Positions 7,595 through 15,248 of a stretch of DNA of 49,759 nt are shown here, piece after piece; the stretch's first letter is position 1, and each line of letters begins with the position of its first letter. The notes below the pieces were generated by a model. The model was given only the letters and a program-made list of their open reading frames with translations. It did no database searches and was not told where the DNA came from. The stretch covers positions 1 through 49,759 of the forward strand of contig CAMUPZ010000002.1 of NCBI GenBank assembly GCA_947095985.1. Direction: 5' to 3'. The translations under genes were made by a program, and so were the position numbers. This stretch comes from an uncultured Candidatus Saccharibacteria bacterium (GTDB lineage: Bacteria; Patescibacteriota; Saccharimonadia; Saccharimonadales; Saccharimonadaceae).

Positions 7595-10444
7595 TTATCG
7601 TAAATTAATTGTCACTTCGTTGTCATCATTATCACTGCTACGTAAATCAAGTCGATTTTTAACTACAGGACGGCTAGGCTCTACGGTACTAGGTAGTCTA
7701 TTAGTGTTAACTGTAGCTATTTCCCGCTCAGAGTCTTTATTCTGTAAAGAGATAGGATTGCCCACCGGAGCGGCCATAGAAGAAGTGTTGCCTATCGCCC
7801 CTACATTACCTGAGATCTGCTGCGCCGATGAAGAACTTTGCACGCCACTGGGTTTAGTAACCGGATTTACCGCAGGCTTTCCGCCTAGCTGCTGTCTTTT
7901 TGCTAGCCATTCATCCAAGAAAGACGAACCTCCGGCTGATGGTTTCTGACCAGCAGATGAAATGCCCTGCATAGAATTCGGCTTTGGTATCTGGCTACTC
8001 CTAAGTCTATCAAAAATCTCCTTCTCAACAACTGCGCGCGGCTTGCCGTACTTAGCCGCAGACAGCCTTACTAGAGCATCTCTCAATTGATTATTGGCCT
8101 GCCCCATCGGAGGAATCCAGTTCATACTGAATGGAGCTGACGGCACGTTATTAATCATTACAGAGGTTATAGATTGGAAATTTGGCAATTTAGCCAAATC
8201 GTCAACATCAAAAGTCGGCTGGAACTTCTTAACCATCAATTCCGCGTCTGTCACACCAATACGCCCAGAGATAACCGTACCAACGTTACCAATGATAGCC
8301 TCGCGTATCTTATCAGTTAATTGGGTCATAAATTGGTTACCCATAATAAGGCTTAATTTATATTTACGAGCCTCTGACAGAATAGACTCAAAGCTGTCTG
8401 TAGCAAAGTTCTGGAACTCATCGACGTATAACGAGAAATCAACTCGCTGATCCTCTGGAATATCGGCCCGCGACATTGCCGCCGCCTGAAATTTCATCAC
8501 AAAGATAATACCCAACAACTTTGAGTTTAGCTCCCCCATTTTACCCTTCGACAAGTTAACTAGTAAAATCTTATTATTATCCATAATTTCACGCAGATTA
8601 AAGCCAGATTTTGTTTGACCAATAATATTACGCATAGCATCATTAGAGATAAATGGGCCAAACTTTGCCACAACCCACGAAACGACCTCACCGGCTTCAT
8701 TCGAACGCTGAGATGCCGGAAATTCCTTTGTCCAAAAATCAATAACCTGCTGATCCTTTACATATTTCAGCTTACCCTTAACAAATTCTGGATCCATAAG
8801 ACACTTTGGCACATCAATAAATGTTCCACCTGCGGGATCTGCCATTAGTAGTAATGCACAGTTTCTAAAAATATGTTCCAAACGAGGACCAACAATACCT
8901 GTATGTCCTGGGTCGTATAAGCCGTATAGCATATTAATTGCCTCTTGAACCAAAAAATCTTTCTGATCCGGCGTATCAAATTCAAACATATTAAGCCCAA
9001 TTGGATTAGCCATATCTGACGGATTAAAGTATATGATGTCCTCAACTCGCTCTTTTGGCACTTTTCCTAGCAATGATTCTACCAAATCGCCATGCGGATC
9101 AATAAAAGCAAACCCACGACCATCCATCATGTCTTGGTATGCCATGTTCTCCTGAAGCACTGACTTACCGACACCAGTCTGACCAATAATGTAAACATGG
9201 CGGCGGCGATCTTTTGTGCCTATACGGATTGGCTTTTTTACTCCCCGAAACTCGTTATATCCTATTAGGAGACCCTCGTCTAGAATGTCAGTTGGTCCAT
9301 CAACCTGCTTTGACATTTGACGCTTAACCTGTGAAGTTGGGATTGCGCTAGATCCTGGCAGGTGGAATAATGTTGCCATTTCAACACTGTTGAGAATATT
9401 ACTACGAGCTTCTTGAGGAAAGAATCGCATGATATAAGCCGTTGTCATTTCCTCAACGTTTCTCGTTAAAGAAAACTTAAAACCGTTATTACGAGGGGAA
9501 TCAAATAGCGAAAAAGCAGCAATGATATTTTTTAGCAACACCTGCGAACGAGCTGCGGTATTTGAGGAAATTACAACACGCACAAGAACTTCGTAGGCAG
9601 GATATCTAGTCTTCTCGCTAATGGCATCAACCTCAGCCTGCTCTAAAGAAGTCAATTGCTTATCTTCTGGATTCTTTGCTTCGTCCTTATCTCCACCCTC
9701 TGGCGGCTTCCACAATGCCTCCATAATATCAAGGGGAGCAACACCAGCCAGTCCCTTTTTCTTACCTTTATTCTTTTTCATACCATCAATATGAGACTCT
9801 GAAGCTTTTGACCACCCATCATAAGCTGGCCTCAATAAGAACTGAACACCTATACCGTCCTCTCTAGAAGCAGAAGACAATGCATTTAAAAGTGCCCTAG
9901 AAGCGTCCCTTTTTGACTCTTGGTAAGTAGATATTGGATATACAAATGACTTCTTTAAAGTAAATTCACCACCTATAGTGCCGCTCATTTTCCCCACTTT
10001 ACTAAATATATTAGCGTCAGTGACTTCTTCTAGTCGAGCAGATGGATAAGCCGCTGCTACGGCCTGACGAATAACATCCACTAGCACTAACGGAACTACA
10101 GCATAATAATGGACAAGCCCACCACGCGCAACAATCTCAAATGACATATGACGCTGTCCATAAACCTTACTTTTAAACCCTTTCGTAGCCGTACTTGAGA
10201 TAATATTGTACATCACCTGAGCTTGGGACAAGACCTCTTCCGTAAGGTCCCTCTCGTCTCTATTGGAGCCATTAACATCTTCGCTAGTTGGCGGCAAATG
10301 AATAAGTAGTGGCACCATTTTCAGTCCACGTTCATAATTTTTAGCCTCCCTGAGCATATTACGATACTGAAGAAAAGCCACCGTAATACCAGCCGCAATA
10401 ATAACTATTACTATAAAACTAACAATTAGAGGACCCGCACCCAT
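7595..10444 (-). CDS. VirD4/TraD-like type IV secretion or DNA-translocation ATPase
   Basis: A 949-aa protein with one N-terminal transmembrane helix (about 5-25), a mixed domain of about 380 residues, and a RecA-like motor. Walker A is GQTGVGKS at 421-428, a conserved FIDPHGDL follows at 447-454, and Walker B is LYVDEFQNF around 672-680. A downstream MGNQFMTQL resembles the sensor/Q motif of TrwB/TraG-type coupling proteins (DUF87/TraM-recognition superfamily). The C terminus (about 820-949) is Ser/Pro/Gln-rich, low-complexity and probably disordered. It likely moves DNA or protein through the membrane. No VirB4, relaxase or pore gene lies nearby, so it is an orphan motor or uses parts encoded elsewhere. 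It is cotranscribed with the upstream acidic protein (8-nt gap). Confidence 0.8.
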   Translation of the reverse strand: MGAGPLIVSFIVIVIIAAGITVAFLQYRNMLREAKNYERGLKMVPLLIHLPPTSEDVNGSNRDERDLTEEVLSQAQVMYNIISSTATKGFKSKVYGQRHMSFEIVARGGLVHYYAVVPLVLVDVIRQAVAAAYPSARLEEVTDANIFSKVGKMSGTIGGEFTLKKSFVYPISTYQESKRDASRALLNALSSASREDGIGVQFLLRPAYDGWSKASESHIDGMKKNKGKKKGLAGVAPLDIMEALWKPPEGGDKDEAKNPEDKQLTSLEQAEVDAISEKTRYPAYEVLVRVVISSNTAARSQVLLKNIIAAFSLFDSPRNNGFKFSLTRNVEEMTTAYIMRFFPQEARSNILNSVEMATLFHLPGSSAIPTSQVKRQMSKQVDGPTDILDEGLLIGYNEFRGVKKPIRIGTKDRRRHVYIIGQTGVGKSVLQENMAYQDMMDGRGFAFIDPHGDLVESLLGKVPKERVEDIIYFNPSDMANPIGLNMFEFDTPDQKDFLVQEAINMLYGLYDPGHTGIVGPRLEHIFRNCALLLMADPAGGTFIDVPKCLMDPEFVKGKLKYVKDQQVIDFWTKEFPASQRSNEAGEVVSWVVAKFGPFISNDAMRNIIGQTKSGFNLREIMDNNKILLVNLSKGKMGELNSKLLGIIFVMKFQAAAMSRADIPEDQRVDFSLYVDEFQNFATDSFESILSEARKYKLSLIMGNQFMTQLTDKIREAIIGNVGTVISGRIGVTDAELMVKKFQPTFDVDDLAKLPNFQSITSVMINNVPSAPFSMNWIPPMGQANNQLRDALVRLSAAKYGKPRAVVEKEIFDRLRSSQIPKPNSMQGISSAGQKPSAGGSSFLDEWLAKRQQLGGKPAVNPVTKPSGVQSSSSAQQISGNVGAIGNTSSMAAPVGNPISLQNKDSEREIATVNTNRLPSTVEPSRPVVKNRLDLRSSDNDDNEVTINLR

Positions 10445-10452
10445 ATAAAAAC

Positions 10453-10905
10453 CTATTCACCACTATTATAATCTTTACCCAACGTTTTATTATACCTTTT
10501 TTTCAAATAATCAATTTGCAGCTGGGTAATAACCCTACTTCTCTCATAAGGGTCATCTTTCGTTAAAATTATAATTTTTTTTACTTTATCTACCCACTCT
10601 TTTTCAATTAGATCCTCGTCTGCTGCAACTAATGGCGTATCGTCGCTAGGGATCGAAGTCGAACCTGCATTTACCGATGTTGTATTTTTATCATCATTCA
10701 GAGGAGCAGCTGAGTCATCGGTGTCATCGACGGGCAATGCTACTGGTATATTATTGTATTGCTCAACGACAGAAGACTGTCTACGCTCTGTATCAGATGT
10801 CAGTTCAGGGCTTTCTGTTGTACTTTCTACACCATTCTCGCCACCCACAAAGATCTGGGGCTTTACCTCAGTATTCCTGCTGACTTGTGGTAATTCCGGA
10901 TTCAT
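10453..10905 (-). CDS. hypothetical acidic, mostly disordered protein
   Basis: This protein has no recognisable family. With the start at the ATG at 10905 (MNPELPQ) it is 150 aa. Residues 1-90 are rich in Thr, Ser, Asp and Glu and look disordered; residues about 95-145 are amphipathic and charged, with KKIIILTKDDPYERSRVI and DYLKKRYNKTLG, so this C-terminal part is the likely folded piece. I prefer this start because an extended -10, TGaTACAAT, lies 8 nt upstream; a start 12 codons earlier at 10941 remains possible. It is the first gene of a two-gene unit with the VirD4-like ATPase and may be its accessory protein. No signal peptide is seen. Confidence 0.65.
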   Translation of the reverse strand: MNPELPQVSRNTEVKPQIFVGGENGVESTTESPELTSDTERRQSSVVEQYNNIPVALPVDDTDDSAAPLNDDKNTTSVNAGSTSIPSDDTPLVAADEDLIEKEWVDKVKKIIILTKDDPYERSRVITQLQIDYLKKRYNKTLGKDYNSGE

Positions 10906-10962
10906 ACATATACATTGTATCACGTCACCACTTAAAAGCATACGTTTAGGCGCTCCGAGATA

Positions 10963-11334
10963 TTAGTATCTTTTATGTATAAAAAAGCATACCAACAGCT
11001 CAAAAATTGCCAGCAGCATTACTTCGAAAAACCCAACACCGCCCATTGACTGCATTCCAACATAAATAGTCGGAGCAAGAGATATCATAGTAGAATAATA
11101 ATATATTTTATACTTAGATTTCTCAGAGATTTTATTAAAATTAAAAAAGTTCGCAGCTATTCGCTCCGAAACTAAAAATATCACATAGACTATACAGATA
11201 AACAATATATACAAGCACGTAAAAAATACCAAAATTCCAAACGGACCCGCACTACTTGGATTAGTCGCATTCAACAAAACAGCAATAAATATCGCAGCAA
11301 TCAATGCAATGAGACTAACTATTCTTATCCCCAT
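10963..11334 (-). CDS. small four-helix membrane protein, unknown function
   Basis: With the ATG at 11334 this is a 123-aa protein with four hydrophobic segments: about 5-24, 30-55 (GILVFFTCLYILFICIVYVIF), 78-95 and 100-118, ending in a short basic tail. I do not recognise a family. A TATTAT box ends 6 nt upstream of the ATG with no Shine-Dalgarno site, which predicts a leaderless mRNA; an in-frame extension to 11397 would run through that promoter and is disfavoured. It lies 57 nt upstream of the acidic protein gene on the same strand and downstream of the structured RNA candidate. Confidence 0.6.
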   Translation of the reverse strand: MGIRIVSLIALIAAIFIAVLLNATNPSSAGPFGILVFFTCLYILFICIVYVIFLVSERIAANFFNFNKISEKSKYKIYYYSTMISLAPTIYVGMQSMGGVGFFEVMLLAIFELLVCFFIHKRY

Positions 11335-11404
11335 ACTCACATAATACCATAAACAAGAAGCCTGAGCGATAGTATTATCAGAAATAAACACAACCATCCG
11401 CCGA

Positions 11405-11742
11405 TAAAAAATAACTATTAGGCGCGGGTGTCTATAGCTGCTTTTAGCTACCGCTCGAGGCGATTGACCGCTCCTTAATTAAGGAGCACCCCTGCAGCGT
11501 TCCTCTGCATACATCCAGTATCATAATCGCTAACATCTTAACGAGGATTAACTGGATGCATGCGGTACTAGCCGCGCGCTCAACGCTTTTACAATTTGCG
11601 AAGTATCGTAAAGGCGGAGCATTGGCTGCGTCATTATAAAAATCATGCAGCCAATTGTCCGTCAAGTACTTACTCTTAAATGTTGAGTCTTGTCTATGAA
11701 TTGTTAATGTGTTTTTTGCTTTTTGGTTTTCAATAAAAGCTT
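11405..11742 (-). ncRNA. unassigned large structured ncRNA candidate (~340 nt)
   Basis: The minus strand downstream of a consensus promoter carries a dense series of hairpins and no convincing ORF. There is a perfect 9-bp stem (ATTGGCTGC/GCAGCCAAT, 11621-11629 with 11647-11655) and a 9-bp stem with one mismatch near 11582-11615. A 13-bp long-range stem (ACTGGATGTATGC with GCATGCATCCAGT, about 11505-11565) contains a G-U pair only on this strand. A GCTCCTT/AAGGAGC hairpin lies at 11470-11487 and a TAGCT/AGCTA hairpin near 11433-11448. A GC-rich element followed by a T-rich run near 11405-11425 may end the transcript. It is not tmRNA, RNase P RNA, SRP RNA or rRNA. I cannot name a family. Confidence 0.6.
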
Positions 11743-11748
11743 ACGTTT

Positions 11749-11777
11749 ATACTAGCACAACCCCTTTATTGTGTCAA
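11749..11777 (-). promoter_or_regulatory. consensus sigma-70-type promoter of the structured ncRNA
   Basis: On the minus strand a perfect TTGACA (11772-11777) and TAGTAT (11749-11754) are separated by exactly 17 bp. The predicted start is near 11742. The first downstream protein start on this strand is about 400 nt away, so this promoter most likely serves the structured RNA. Confidence 0.75.
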
Positions 11778-12478
11778 CCAAAACATTATTAAAAATTATT
11801 GTAATATTTACTTATTATTAGCTGTTGTTAAAATTATCATCTGTTAAATCGGTAAGCCTAATTTTATCTACTTAAGTGTTTTTTACAACAATATTACGAA
11901 TACTGCCCTATTGCAGTCCCATAATGATACCCATGCCAAGGTAGCTAAAGTCATTACAGAAGGTGCAATTTAAAATAACTACACTCTTTTCGCCAACACG
12001 CCCGAACTCAACAACATTGGTTTATTTTTTACCTATATAAATCTACAGTACAAATCTTTAGATACTTCACAAAATGAACTAAGTATTTTGTCAATCAGAA
12101 TATATTAAATATTTACAATCATTATCACCCCCCTTTTTTTTTCTTCTTTTCATCACCACAGTCACAGCTATCGTGCATACTTTTTTTAAATAATTATTGC
12201 GTCATATCAAATAGTGATTATTCCAAAATTACACAATCGCCCTGGACATTACAAGCCAGCTCAAAATATATTAAGACATAAGCCATAGACCCGACTATAC
12301 AAATAACGTCTTTACCCCAGCAGACTATGACACAAACCGTCCTAAGAAAAAACTCTCAGGTGATACAAACGATCAGCCACAAATCAATCTTCTATAGCAC
12401 CTCGCCAGCATAGACGGTGATAAATAATGATGATAGTGAGTGTAGTATTTTTTACTTAGGTTTTTTATAAAAATACTG
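11778..12478. other. AT-rich stretch without an intact gene
   Basis: About 700 bp of AT-rich sequence lie between two divergent ncRNA promoters. No ORF with a credible start and length is visible on either strand. It contains an open stretch ending near 11970 whose reading includes DTHAKVAKVITEGAI, a homopolymeric C/T run at about 12127-12145, a possible decayed coding segment (12218-12427) and an AT hairpin (AGTATTTTT/AAAAATACT, 12444-12477). I found no DnaA boxes, so I do not call an origin. Confidence 0.5.
12218..12427 (+). pseudogene. possible decayed coding remnant with two in-frame stops
   Basis: One plus-strand frame reads like protein across about 70 codons: LFQNYTIALDIT, then NNVFTPADYD, then KKKLSGDTNDQPQINLL, then HLASIDGDK. 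It is broken by TAA at 12272-12274 and TAG at 12395-12397 and has no start codon. A second frame is also open for about 40 codons here, so chance cannot be excluded. I recognise no family. The call rests on amino-acid composition alone. Confidence 0.2.
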
Positions 12479-12507
12479 TTGACATAAGCATTTCTATGAC
12501 TTATTAT
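12479..12507 (+). promoter_or_regulatory. consensus promoter of a small RNA
   Basis: A perfect TTGACA (12479-12484) and TATTAT (12502-12507) are separated by exactly 17 bp on the plus strand. The start point would be near 12514, and a strong terminator follows 70-100 nt later without any ORF in between. Confidence 0.8.
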
Positions 12508-12513
12508 GGGGGT

Positions 12514-12613
12514 AGCTTCTGAATAAAAAAGTTATACAGAAGCCAAAAATAAAAAGAACTTGTAAAACTCCACTTTTTAAAAACAACCACTACTCGCAGG
12601 TGGTTGTTTTTTT
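12514..12613 (+). ncRNA. unassigned ~100-nt small RNA
   Basis: A complete small transcription unit: consensus promoter, about 100 nt, intrinsic terminator. The RNA begins with a 7-bp hairpin (GCTTCTG at 12515-12521 with CAGAAGC at 12537-12543, 15-nt A-rich loop). A single-stranded A/U-rich middle of about 38 nt contains ACTCCAC, and the terminator hairpin ends it. No start codon with a usable ORF is present. The CUCC core in the unpaired middle could pair with Shine-Dalgarno sequences (GGAG), suggesting a trans-acting translational regulator; this is inference. It lies tail to tail with tmRNA. Confidence 0.65.
12581..12613 (+). terminator. intrinsic terminator of the small RNA
   Basis: A 10-bp stem (AAACAACCAC at 12581-12590 with GTGGTTGTTT at 12600-12609) with a 9-nt loop runs into a tract of seven T residues ending at 12613. 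It is among the strongest terminators in the window. Confidence 0.88.
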
Positions 12614-12670
12614 GCAGCCTACATTACTTACCAAATAAAAAACCGGCCTCTCGGCCGAATCAAATATACA

Positions 12671-13070
12671 TGGTGGAGCTGCCGGGTACTGCCCCCGGGT
12701 CCAACTGGTATCATGATACTCGTCTACGAACATAGGCTCATTTAAAAATTTTATAACGTCACCTGGCTAAAAAATGAGTCGAAAAAACCAAGTTTCGTTA
12801 CGCGGAAAAAGTCCCGCATGCCCGCCGCTTCCGAGCGTGCAGCTAGCAACATATATATGACACCCTACACATCGGCTGTTGCCACGATGCTAGGATGATC
12901 GCTAAAAACTAAGCAGCGATAGCGACCGGCTGAGCAACTTTGAACGAATCAAAGAATGCAGCAACACGATCTTTCAAAGATGTTCTTGCATCTAAAATCA
13001 TACGTTACGCGTATCGTCGGCTCGCAGAATATCTTGATAAAGTCCAATTGTCGAAAGCTATATCAGCCCC
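12671..13070 (-). ncRNA. ssrA: transfer-messenger RNA (tmRNA)
   Basis: The minus strand starts with GGGGCTGATATAGCTTTCGA, a tmRNA 5' end, and finishes with a tRNA-like T-arm and acceptor ending in CAGCTCCACCA with encoded CCA (12671-12673). The 7-bp acceptor stem GGGGCTG/CAGCTCC pairs completely, with one G-U, and matches the E. coli acceptor sequence. The 400-nt length is typical of one-piece tmRNA. The internal reading frame encodes the proteolysis tag (listed separately). Several GC-rich hairpins between tag stop and acceptor (about 12690-12905) would be the pseudoknots. It rescues stalled ribosomes together with SmpB, whose gene is not in this window. Confidence 0.95.
12909..12989 (-). 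other. tmRNA tag reading frame (26 codons plus TAG)
   Basis: The resume codon is inferred as GCA at 12987-12989 because it is preceded by TTAGAT, matching the UAGNN-GCA arrangement of other tmRNAs. The tag runs 26 residues, beginning ARTSLKDRVAAFFDS and ending FKVAQPVAIAA, then TAG at 12909-12911. The AIAA end resembles the ALAA degron recognised by ClpXP-type proteases. It is much longer than the 10-residue E. coli tag. Confidence 0.75.
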
Positions 13071-13084
13071 GCACATCAATAGTG

Positions 13085-13130
13085 ATTATACCACTGCCTC
13101 ATTTAAAAATCTATACACTTATGTTTTAAT
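13085..13130. promoter_or_regulatory. divergent promoter elements for tmRNA (-) and comM (+)
   Basis: TATAAT on the minus strand (13085-13090) predicts a start near 13078, about 8 nt upstream of mature tmRNA. On the plus strand an extended -10 (TG at 13122-13123, TTTAAT at 13125-13130) ends 6 nt before the comM ATG, predicting a leaderless comM mRNA. Neither has an obvious -35. Confidence 0.5.
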
Positions 13131-13136
13131 AGACTT

Positions 13137-14660
13137 ATGGTAAGCAGAGTTGTCTCGGCCACACCCTATGGTTTCACTGGAAAGATTATTGAGGTTGAAG
13201 GCGACATGTCAAAGGGGCTACCTAGCCTACAAATTGTAGGTATGGGCAACAAGGCTATTGATGAATCTCGAGATAGAGTACGCAGTGCAATAAAAAATTC
13301 ATCCCTAGATTTTCCAAAGGGCAAATTAATTGTTAATTTAGCTCCAGCGGAACTGCCAAAAGACGGATCGCAGTTTGATCTGCCAATAGCACTAGCCATC
13401 TTGTGTATAGGAGGTATGCTAACTCAAAACGACATAGAAGGTGCAATTTTTGCAGGTGAACTAGCCTTAGATGGTAGCCTACGACCAATACGATCAGCAA
13501 TTGTCACAGCTGAGGTTGCTAAAAACCACAAAATTAAATCAGTATTCGTGCCAGCCCAGAACGCAGAACAAGCATCTCTAGTTCCCGGTGTTGAAATATT
13601 CCCAGTAGACAATCTCAAATCTCTCTTCCTGCACTTAAAAAAGGAGAAGTTCATTAAATCAATAAGTAGAACTAAAAATAAAATAGAAACTAACACGCCA
13701 GAAGACAATACGACAATTGACGACATCTACGGACAGGAACAGGCTAAAAGAGCCATTCAGATTGCCGTAGCTGGAAGACATAACATTTTGCTATCTGGCC
13801 CTCCGGGATCAGGAAAAACTATGCTAGCAAAATCTCTAAAAAACCTATTACCCCCACTGTCAAAAACTGAAATCGTTGAAGTTACCAAACTACACAACCT
13901 GGGCAATACTAACACTATTAGTAGTACCATTAGAGAGCGCCCATTCAGATCACCCCACCACACCGCTAGTAGGGCTTCCATCATCGGCGGCGGGTCAAGG
14001 ATACAACCCGGAGAAATCAGTCTGGCGCATCGAGGTGTTCTATTCCTAGATGAGCTATTAGAATATCCCAGAAATATCCTAGAGTCGCTACGCCAGCCCC
14101 TAGAAGACCACGAGATCACAGTGAGTCGTGCTAACGGTAAGTTCAACTTTCCTGCCAATTTTTTATTGATTGCCACTATGAATCCCTGCCCATGTGGGTT
14201 TCTTGGTGACTCAGACAAAACCTGCATCTGCTCACAAAATCAAATCCTTAACTATCAAAAAAAGTTATCAGGACCGCTACTTGATCGCATAGACTTAACC
14301 GTATCAGTTTCAAGAGTTCCCCACGAAAAGCTACTCAGTAATAGCTCGTTGATAAAATCACAACATTCATTATTTTTATCTGAAATTTCTCAAGCTCGTG
14401 CCATTCAGAAAACTAGGTATGGGTGTAGCTATAAATACAACAACGACCTTTCAAGTAGCGATGTTGACAAAATTACATCTATTTCAGCCGCTACGAAAGC
14501 CTTCTTGATTAACGCAGCTAGGCGACTAGACTTAAGCACGCGCAGCTATTTTAAAGTAATTAAAGTTGCCCGCACAATAGCCGACCTAGAAAATTCAACC
14601 TCGATAGAAGTTTCACATATCGCCGAAAGTCTGCAGTATAGACAAATTAACATTAACTAA
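13137..14660 (+). CDS. comM: ComM/YifB family Mg-chelatase-like AAA+ ATPase
   Basis: This 507-aa protein has the three-part architecture of YifB/ComM: an N-terminal S5/Lon-protease-like domain (about 1-170, with GLPSLQIVGMGNKAIDESRDRVRSA), a Mg-chelatase AAA+ core with Walker A GPPGSGKT at 221-228 and LFLDELLEYPRNILESLRQPLE as Walker B region, and a C-terminal helical lid. The ATMNPCPCG element is characteristic. In naturally competent bacteria ComM is a branch-migration helicase that helps integrate imported DNA, which fits with the T4P locus in this window; competence here is inference. The ATG has no Shine-Dalgarno site and sits 6 nt after a -10-like box. Confidence 0.92.
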   Translation: MVSRVVSATPYGFTGKIIEVEGDMSKGLPSLQIVGMGNKAIDESRDRVRSAIKNSSLDFPKGKLIVNLAPAELPKDGSQFDLPIALAILCIGGMLTQNDIEGAIFAGELALDGSLRPIRSAIVTAEVAKNHKIKSVFVPAQNAEQASLVPGVEIFPVDNLKSLFLHLKKEKFIKSISRTKNKIETNTPEDNTTIDDIYGQEQAKRAIQIAVAGRHNILLSGPPGSGKTMLAKSLKNLLPPLSKTEIVEVTKLHNLGNTNTISSTIRERPFRSPHHTASRASIIGGGSRIQPGEISLAHRGVLFLDELLEYPRNILESLRQPLEDHEITVSRANGKFNFPANFLLIATMNPCPCGFLGDSDKTCICSQNQILNYQKKLSGPLLDRIDLTVSVSRVPHEKLLSNSSLIKSQHSLFLSEISQARAIQKTRYGCSYKYNNDLSSSDVDKITSISAATKAFLINAARRLDLSTRSYFKVIKVARTIADLENSTSIEVSHIAESLQYRQININ

Positions 14661-14668
14661 TTACATCC

Positions 14669-14697
14669 TTGAAAATAATAAACATCTCTGTTACAAT
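14669..14697 (+). promoter_or_regulatory. infC operon promoter
   Basis: TTGAAA (14669-14674) and TACAAT (14692-14697) are separated by exactly 17 bp. The start near 14704 gives a leader of about 38 nt before the ATT start codon of infC. That is too short for the long L20-binding leader known in Bacillus. Confidence 0.75.
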
Positions 14698-14741
14698 AGC
14701 AACTGAGTTAATCTAAAATTGCTTCAAAAGGAGAGCCAGAG

Positions 14742-15248
14742 ATTAATAAGTCAATCCGTATCAACGGAGCAATCCGTGCAAAGGAACTGCGGATAATTGG
14801 TCCTGACGGCGAGCAGCTGGGAATCATGTCGCTTCAAGAAGCCTTGAAAAAGGCCGAGGACATGAATCTTGATTTAGTTGAAATATCGCCAGGAGCCAAA
14901 CCGCCAGTTGCAAAAATCATTGACTGGGGCAAATATCAGTACCAGAAGATGAAAGATCAGCAAAAAAACCGACGGCAAGCAAAGTCTGGAGACTTAAAGC
15001 AAATGCGCTTTGGTCTAAAGATAGGAGCTGGAGATCTTGAGGTAAAGCTGAAAAAAATCCGTAAATTCTTGAAAAACGGACACAAAGTTCGCATACAAGT
15101 AGTTTACAAGGGGCGCGAAATGGCCCACAAAGAAATTGGCTACGAATTGATTGACAAATTAATGGATCAACTTAGTGACGATGCAATATTAGAGCAAAAG
15201 CCTCAGATGGCTGGTCGCAATCTGAGCGTAGTAATAAGGAGTAAGTAA
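14742..15248 (+). CDS. infC: translation initiation factor IF-3 (ATT start)
   Basis: IF-3 binds the 30S subunit and enforces start-codon and initiator-tRNA selection. The full 168-aa protein begins at the rare ATT codon at 14742 (reading INKSIRINGAI...), preceded by AAAGGAG. Starting at the first in-frame ATG (14826) would delete the N-terminal INxxIR...G.QLGI region conserved in the family. The C-terminal domain shows KQMRFGLKIGAGDLEVKLKK, matching the conserved K-rEI-R-.-I..HD element region, and ends with VVIRSK. The non-canonical start is the classical self-limiting feature of infC, since IF-3 rejects such codons. The stop overlaps the rpmI ATG by one base (TAATG). Confidence 0.93.
   Translation: MNKSIRINGAIRAKELRIIGPDGEQLGIMSLQEALKKAEDMNLDLVEISPGAKPPVAKIIDWGKYQYQKMKDQQKNRRQAKSGDLKQMRFGLKIGAGDLEVKLKKIRKFLKNGHKVRIQVVYKGREMAHKEIGYELIDKLMDQLSDDAILEQKPQMAGRNLSVVIRSK

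Noticed and set aside
10905..10941. Longer N terminus for the acidic protein
   Set aside because: The extra 12 codons overlap an extended -10 box; kept only as an alternative.
11444..11665. 73-codon ORF on the minus strand
   Set aside because: It lies wholly within the hairpin-rich RNA candidate, has no ribosome site, and its sequence follows the stems rather than a protein-like pattern.
11778..12478. Replication origin in the AT-rich stretch
   Set aside because: No DnaA boxes (TTATNCACA-like) or dnaA/dnaN genes are seen; AT-richness alone is not enough.
12940..13143. 67-codon plus-strand ORF before comM
   Set aside because: It is antisense to the tmRNA tag region and runs over the comM start; it is a by-product of tmRNA.
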